Source of the DNA: an uncultured Helcococcus sp.
GTDB taxonomy: Bacteria > Bacillota > Clostridia > Tissierellales > Peptoniphilaceae
NCBI GenBank assembly: GCA_937926545.1
Contig: CALAZW010000064.1
Location: 1 to 36,866, forward strand
Length of the DNA: 36,866 nt
Reading direction: 5' to 3'
Shown here: in pieces, positions 33,364-36,866 of the stretch
How the letters are laid out: the number at the start of each line of letters is the position of its first letter
How positions within the stretch are numbered: the first letter of the stretch is position 1
The notes under the pieces: model-generated
What the model saw: the letters and a program-made list of their open reading frames with translations, nothing else
The model's database searches: none
What the model was told of the DNA's origin: nothing
Translations under genes and position numbers: made by a program

Positions 33364-33389
33364 TTGATATGTATAAATCATATCAAATA
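33361..33389. repeat. 11-bp perfect inverted repeat with 7-nt loop
   Basis: TATTTGATATG (33361-33371) pairs with CATATCAAATA (33379-33389). It abuts the previous dyad and shares three bases with it. No T run follows, so an operator is as likely as an RNA hairpin. Confidence 0.85.
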
Positions 33390-33475
33390 AACAGGATAAA
33401 AACACAGATAAATATCGAAAATGAGAATTATAATTAATATATTTTTATATTATACCTAATAAATATGAATATTAT

Positions 33476-33515
33476 GTTTTGTCTTATTGATTAAGGGGTA
33501 GTAATTGAATGTAAT
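33476..33515 (+). promoter_or_regulatory. Candidate stress promoter(s) of the GlsB-CsbD operon
   Basis: GTTTTG at 33476-33481 and GGGTAG at 33496-33501 are 14 nt apart and resemble the sigma-B pattern GTTT/GGGTAT. An overlapping sigma-A candidate, TTGATT (33487) and TGTAAT (33510) with 17-nt spacing, is also present. Which one is used cannot be decided from sequence. Confidence 0.4.
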
Positions 33516-33539
33516 AAAATATATTCATAGGAGGTTATT

Positions 33540-33791
33540 ATGGGATTGATATCTTGGATTATTTTAGGTGCTTTAGCCGGTTGGCTAGCAAGTAAGTTTA
33601 TGAATACAGATTCTCAAATGGGAGGATTAGCTAATATATTGGTTGGTATAGTGGGCTCTGTTGTTGGAGGATACGTTATGAGTTTCTTCAACAAAGCTGG
33701 AGTTCAGAACTTTGATTTATATTCATTAGGAGTAGCTTTTTTAGGATCAGTTGTATTGTTAGCTTTGTATAAGGCGATAAGGAGGCAGTGA
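33540..33791 (+). CDS. GlsB/YeaQ/YmgE-family stress-response membrane protein
   Basis: This 83-residue protein has three hydrophobic helices with GlsB family hallmarks: MGLISWIILGALAGWLASKFM, then GGLANILVGIVGSVVGGYVM, and the closing LGVAFLGSVVLLALYKAI. The family ('transglycosylase-associated') is induced by general stress; its biochemical role is unknown. TAGGAGG precedes the ATG. The stop overlaps the start of the next small gene (TGATG). A csbD gene follows, as in other stress cassettes. Confidence 0.9.
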   Translation: MGLISWIILGALAGWLASKFMNTDSQMGGLANILVGIVGSVVGGYVMSFFNKAGVQNFDLYSLGVAFLGSVVLLALYKAIRRQ

Positions 33792-33907
33792 TGAGAAAGA
33801 AAAATAATAGAGAACAACCTAAGAAAAAAGGTTGGTTAGCATTAATTTTATCATTTATAGGAATTAAGTATTTAATAGATAAGAAAAATTTGAGAGATAA
33901 AAAATAA
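33791..33907 (+). CDS. Small 38-aa basic membrane peptide in the stress cassette
   Basis: A 38-codon gene sits between the GlsB gene and csbD. It starts at the ATG overlapping the preceding stop, with AGGAGG (33779-33785) at ideal spacing. The peptide has a basic N terminus (MRKKNNREQPKKKG), one short hydrophobic helix (WLALILSFIGIKYLI) and a basic tail (DKKNLRDKK). It is a likely single-pass membrane peptide. Its placement, coupling and ribosome binding site support a real gene despite its size. Function is unknown. Confidence 0.75.
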   Translation: MRKKNNREQPKKKGWLALILSFIGIKYLIDKKNLRDKK

Positions 33908-33917
33908 GGAGGACTTT

Positions 33918-34109
33918 ATGAATAAAAATATTTTAGAAGGAAAATGGGGACAATTAAAAGGATCTATCCAAAAAGAATGGGGTAAGCTTACAGACGATGA
34001 TATGGATAAGATTGGTGGAGACATCAATAAGTTAAAAGGAAAATTGCAAGAAGTCTATGGTATGACAGAAAAAGAAGTAGAAGAACAATTAAAGAAAATT
34101 AAAAAATAA
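33918..34109 (+). CDS. CsbD-family stress protein
   Basis: This 63-residue hydrophilic protein has the CsbD pattern: EGKWGQLKGSIQKEWGKLTDDD, then DKIGGDINKLKGKLQEVYG and TEKEVEEQL. CsbD of Bacillus is under sigma-B control; the molecular role is unknown. AAGGAGG precedes the start, 10 nt after the small peptide gene. A terminator closes the cassette. Confidence 0.92.
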   Translation: MNKNILEGKWGQLKGSIQKEWGKLTDDDMDKIGGDINKLKGKLQEVYGMTEKEVEEQLKKIKK

Positions 34110-34134
34110 AAATAATAAATTAAAATATTAATGA

Positions 34135-34168
34135 AACCCTCAAATCTTATAAGGATGGAGGGTTTTTT
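34135..34168 (+). terminator. Terminator of the stress cassette
   Basis: AAACCCTC (34135-34142) pairs with GAGGGTTT (34159-34166), with an imperfect inner stem, then a T run. Confidence 0.85.
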
Positions 34169-34252
34169 TATGCCAGGAAATTTATAAACAATAGATTCCA
34201 AAAAAGACATAAACATAACTGGGTTTGTGTAATATATCACTCAAAAAGGAAG

Positions 34253-34273
34253 TATACAGGGAGTAGCTGTATA
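34253..34273. repeat. 7-bp perfect dyad upstream of the coiled-coil gene
   Basis: TATACAG and CTGTATA are separated by a 7-nt loop, about 77 nt before the start codon at 34350. The rest of the 180-nt gap shows nothing further that I can support. Confidence 0.6.
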
Positions 34274-34349
34274 AACATCTTAAATATATGAATATATTTT
34301 GCTGAAAATATTTTATATATGATATGGTTAAGATAGGGGAGGAGGAGTC

Positions 34350-35078
34350 ATGAAGAAGACTATTAAAAACATATGGTTTTGGATTTCTATTATTTTAGCT
34401 GTAACTTTACTGTTTTTTATAGAAAGACCTAGTAATCAAGAATATCTTGATTTAAAAGAGGAATATGATGATCTTTTAGTTGTTAATAGTAATAATAAGG
34501 CTGATATGAAATCACGAGAAACGGCTTTTGAAGAGAAATTGAAAGTCGAAGAAAAAAAATATGAAAGATTAAAAAAAGAGTATGAGCCATATGTAAAATT
34601 GAGTAAGTTAGAAGCGAAAAAGAAGGCTGAAATTTTAGAGCAAGAGCAGGAAAAGAAGAAAAAAGAGGAAGAATTAACTAAAAAGAAAGCTGAGGAAGAA
34701 AAAAAGATAGCTGAACGGGAAAAGGAAAAGAAAAAAGAAGCAGAAAAGAAAAAAGGATATAACACAGGCATAACCTTTGATCAACTTGCAAGAGACCCAG
34801 AAGTTAATTTAAATAAAAAGGTTAAATTTAGTGGAAAGGTTCTACAAGTTATGCAAGGGGATTTTGAATACCAATTGAGATTAGCTATTGATGGAAACTA
34901 TGACCAAGTAATCTTTTTAAGAATAGAGAAGGTATTATTTGAAATAAATAGAGTTTTAGAGGACGATTACATAACCATCTATGGTATATCAGACGGACTT
35001 GTAGAGTATAAGACTGTTATGGGGGATACAAGAAGTATACCTAGTATTACTGTAGAAAAGCATGAATTGAACAAATAA
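34350..35078 (+). CDS. Membrane-anchored coiled-coil protein with OB-fold-like C-terminal domain
   Basis: The 242-residue protein has an N-terminal membrane anchor (IWFWISIILAVTLLFFI, residues about 8-24) and a long charged coiled coil rich in Lys and Glu up to about residue 138. A C-terminal domain opens GITFDQLARDPEVNLNKKVKFSGKV and includes RLAIDGNYDQVIFLRI and DDYITIYGISDGL. That domain has the look of the OB-fold modules found in phage and Firmicutes 'toxin regulator'-annotated proteins. The role is unknown; the layout suggests an extracytoplasmic or membrane-bound binding protein. GGGGAGGAGGAG precedes the start. It converges on the nuclease gene. Confidence 0.7.
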   Translation: MKKTIKNIWFWISIILAVTLLFFIERPSNQEYLDLKEEYDDLLVVNSNNKADMKSRETAFEEKLKVEEKKYERLKKEYEPYVKLSKLEAKKKAEILEQEQEKKKKEEELTKKKAEEEKKIAEREKEKKKEAEKKKGYNTGITFDQLARDPEVNLNKKVKFSGKVLQVMQGDFEYQLRLAIDGNYDQVIFLRIEKVLFEINRVLEDDYITIYGISDGLVEYKTVMGDTRSIPSITVEKHELNK

Positions 35079-35079
35079 G

Positions 35080-35109
35080 AAAAGGAAGAGTAAATAATCT
35101 CTTCCTTTT
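35080..35109. terminator. Bidirectional terminator between converging genes
   Basis: AAAAGGAAGAG (35080-35090) pairs with CTCTTCCTTTT (35099-35109) over an 8-nt loop, with T runs on both strands. Confidence 0.85.
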
Positions 35110-35113
35110 TCAT

Positions 35114-36568
35114 TTATCTTTTTGACTTTCTCCAGCCTGCAGCCCTTGCTTCTTTTTCTGTGTTAAACCATCTCTCACCCTTAGAGGTATCTATTTTTGT
35201 TTTATTATAGTAGGCGCCTCCTGGTAGGTGATATATTTTCTCACCCTTGCTATTAATATTTCCCTTTATTTTACCCTTGCCAGCCTGACTGGAAGAAGGG
35301 GGAAGGGAAGATCCTCCTGAATTGTTAAGGGCCATACCTTGGCTCCATAAGCCTACATTTTTATTTCTCGCCTCTCTCTCCAAGTCTAGAAAGTCCTTAG
35401 TATATTTAACATTTGGTGGATAGGTAGCAACTTGGGCGTAACCAGACCTTAAAAGAGTTTTATTAAACATTACATTGTCCAGATAGACATAGGCCAGTAG
35501 TCTACCATAATGGTCTCTTGCTTGGACATCGAATTCAAGAGAAACGTGCTTACCTGTTAATTTATTTTTAGTAAAATTAGAAGCCTTGACTCCTAGATAG
35601 GAGTTTTTAGACTTATCTGGATGGACTGACTCAGGGGTGTCTACTCCTATAAGTCTTAGTCTTTCATCCTTGCCTTTAAAATTTACGATTATGGTATCGC
35701 CATCTACAACTCTTACCACTCTATAGAGTTGAGTTTTACTTGCTTGGACAAAATTCTTATGAATTTTTACCTTTTGATTATTAAAATTGGTATGAAAGTA
35801 ATTGCCCTGGTAGTAGCCTGAAAATACATTGTTTTGATAGGCCTTGCCAACTACCTTATTGGACTCGTTTCTCAAGTTAACCCTGGATTTTACAGCTATA
35901 GTTGTTTTTACCGGTTCATGGGAAACAAAATTTTTATGAACCTTGTTTATAGGTAGCGAATTTTTAGAGTCACTTATAAAGTAATAGTTGCCACTTAAAA
36001 ATCCATAGTAAGATTCACCCTTATGTGCCTTGGCTACAAGTTTTCCAGAACTATCTCTAATGTTTACATTATTTGCTATGAAAATTTCTTTTAACTGTCC
36101 TGGTCTTATAATAAAGTTAATATGAATTTTAGCAGCCCTATTATTAAAAGTAGTGTAAAAATAGTTTCCTTTTACATATCCACTTAGACTATTGCTGGCA
36201 TAGGCCTTGCCAATAATATTATTATTCATATCTCTCACATTTACATTGGCCCTAATAATAATATTTTCATTTAAATGAGATGTAATAAAATTAGTATGAA
36301 CTCTATATAGACTCTTGGCTTCTGAAAAATAGAAGTAGGAGCCCTTCTGGTAACCTGTTAACTGTTCTCCGACCTGGGCCTTTCTAACTATTGTTTTACC
36401 AGTCTCATCTCTCACATTGACCCTGGTTTTAACATAGACATCTACCAGGTCTTGGCTGCTTATATTTACATCTTCAGCCAAAACTAAGCTATTGGTCGTT
36501 ACTAAGGATGAACTTAAAATCCCCAGTACCATTAGCAAGGAAATAAACTTATTAAATTTTTCTCTCAT
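35114..36568 (-). CDS. Secreted thermonuclease (SNase) with four SH3-like repeats and a C-terminal sunset module
   Basis: This 484-residue exported protein starts with a signal peptide (ISLLMVLGILSS core, likely cut near residue 31). Four related SH3-like repeats follow at about 44-98, 103-155, 162-216 and 223-275; each shows V-N-V/I/L-R-D/N, then a GxxxGYxxGNYF turn, then V/K-I-H-x-N-F. The staphylococcal-nuclease domain spans about 280-412, with VVDGDTI, LRLIGVDTPE and HYGRLLAY; Arg305, Glu313 and Arg356 match catalytic Arg35, Glu43 and Arg87. A Ser/Pro linker leads to a C-terminal module of about 50 residues (KIYHLPGGAYYNKT, GERWFNTEKEARAAGWRKS) of the 'sunset' type. The start at 36568 follows GGAGG. 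It probably degrades extracellular DNA/RNA while bound to the cell wall. Confidence 0.92.
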   Translation of the reverse strand: MREKFNKFISLLMVLGILSSSLVTTNSLVLAEDVNISSQDLVDVYVKTRVNVRDETGKTIVRKAQVGEQLTGYQKGSYFYFSEAKSLYRVHTNFITSHLNENIIIRANVNVRDMNNNIIGKAYASNSLSGYVKGNYFYTTFNNRAAKIHINFIIRPGQLKEIFIANNVNIRDSSGKLVAKAHKGESYYGFLSGNYYFISDSKNSLPINKVHKNFVSHEPVKTTIAVKSRVNLRNESNKVVGKAYQNNVFSGYYQGNYFHTNFNNQKVKIHKNFVQASKTQLYRVVRVVDGDTIIVNFKGKDERLRLIGVDTPESVHPDKSKNSYLGVKASNFTKNKLTGKHVSLEFDVQARDHYGRLLAYVYLDNVMFNKTLLRSGYAQVATYPPNVKYTKDFLDLEREARNKNVGLWSQGMALNNSGGSSLPPSSSQAGKGKIKGNINSKGEKIYHLPGGAYYNKTKIDTSKGERWFNTEKEARAAGWRKSKR

Positions 36569-36616
36569 ATACAACCTCCACTTAAGTAAATTATACAATA
36601 AAGAGAAAAAAACTGC

Positions 36617-36643
36617 ATAAAAAAAGCGCTATTTTTAGCGCTT
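36617..36643 (-). terminator. Terminator of the minus-strand gene at the window end
   Basis: On the minus strand AAGCGCTA and TAGCGCTT form an 8-bp stem with loop AAAA, followed by a T run (A run at 36617-36625 on the plus strand). Confidence 0.85.
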
Positions 36644-36650
36644 GTCTTAT

Positions 36651-36866
36651 TTACTTAATTTTGCTTTTAATTCTATAGTATCCTTAGCATCATTATTTTT
36701 TTCTAGAGTAAAGATAACTTCACTGCCTTCTTCAAGGTCTCCATCAAAATCATAGGTTATTTCACCACTTTGGAAGACTTCTCTTTTTTCAAGAATTCTA
36801 GGAGCTAGGGCTGCTGATATTTCACGGGCCTTTCCTTCACTATCTCCAATCTTTAATGAAATAGGT
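36651..36866 (-). CDS. C-terminal part of an unidentified protein (cut by window end)
   Basis: An open minus-strand frame of about 71 codons runs from the window edge to a TAA at 36651. The visible peptide includes PISLKIGDSEGKAREISAAL, then RILEKREVFQSGEITYDFDG and VIFTLEKNNDAKDTIELKAK. It is acidic and strand-rich without membrane segments. A terminator follows on the same strand, which supports it being a real gene end. The family was not recognised from this fragment. Confidence 0.65.

Noticed and set aside
34436..34771. Minus-strand frame of 111 codons rich in Ser and Phe
   Set aside because: It is the shadow of the Lys/Glu-rich coiled coil encoded on the plus strand.
1..36866. CRISPR arrays, insertion sequences, phage genes or a replication origin
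   Set aside because: No spaced short repeats, transposase, terminal inverted repeats, phage structural genes or DnaA-box cluster were recognised in either strand.

Overview
The window is AT-rich and gene-dense. It has Gram-positive (Firmicutes) hallmarks: strong AGGAGG ribosome binding sites, AGA/AGG arginine and ATA isoleucine codons, CdaA/CdaR, PlsY, a BofA-like protein, YvcK, Rae1, and an HPr with the regulatory Ser46. Gene content and codon style fit an anaerobic low-GC lineage such as the Peptoniphilaceae/Tissierellia (Anaerococcus, Peptoniphilus, Helcococcus and relatives). That placement is an inference; no rRNA gene is present. The window opens inside one gene and closes inside another.

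Layout. 1-1689: C-terminal part of an AraC-type regulator with a large GH39-like domain. 1759-3150: a TcyP-type cystine/Na+ symporter. 3189-6388: a metal-stress operon with its promoter and operator, an ArsR/SmtB sensor and a Zn/Cd P-type ATPase carrying four N-terminal metal-binding domains, two of them nearly identical at DNA level. 6469-7273: two small membrane proteins. 7387-11386: yvcK, a WYL-like protein, a proline iminopeptidase and a DUF296 protein. 11456-13551: an unknown protein, then a translationally coupled DUF1836-DegV pair. 13559-17805: a thioesterase, an orphan methylase-like/specificity fusion with degenerate catalytic motifs, a BofA-like protein, a GNAT, TraX and PlsY. 17878-22560: a GNAT, an OFA-family transporter, FabK, a CoA pyrophosphatase and a CaiB/BaiF protein. 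22572-24408: two unknown proteins, ferritin and HPr.

24490-31753 is a tightly packed seven-gene operon: cdaA, cdaR, gltX, cysS, rlmB, rae1, mnmA. It places c-di-AMP synthesis together with tRNA charging, rRNA/tRNA modification and mRNA decay. It lacks glmM (usual cdaAR neighbour) and mrnC (usual gene between cysS and rlmB). A tRNA-Lys(CUU) with its own near-perfect promoter follows.

Beyond the tRNA (about 32-36.9 kb) the gene content becomes accessory-like. Two minus-strand genes, a lipoprotein and a DUF421/YetF membrane protein, are each broken by a single-base frameshift at a homopolymer. A stress cassette follows (GlsB-like, a 38-aa membrane peptide, CsbD) with a possible sigma-B-like promoter. 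Then come a membrane-anchored coiled-coil protein with an OB-fold-like domain, a secreted thermonuclease with four SH3-like repeats and a C-terminal 'sunset' module, and a gene cut by the window edge.

The observations most worth following are the paired homopolymer frameshifts, the orphan methylase-like fusion, the recent metal-binding-domain duplication, and the rewired cdaA operon. I do not see a clear, complete novel defence or mobile system in this window.
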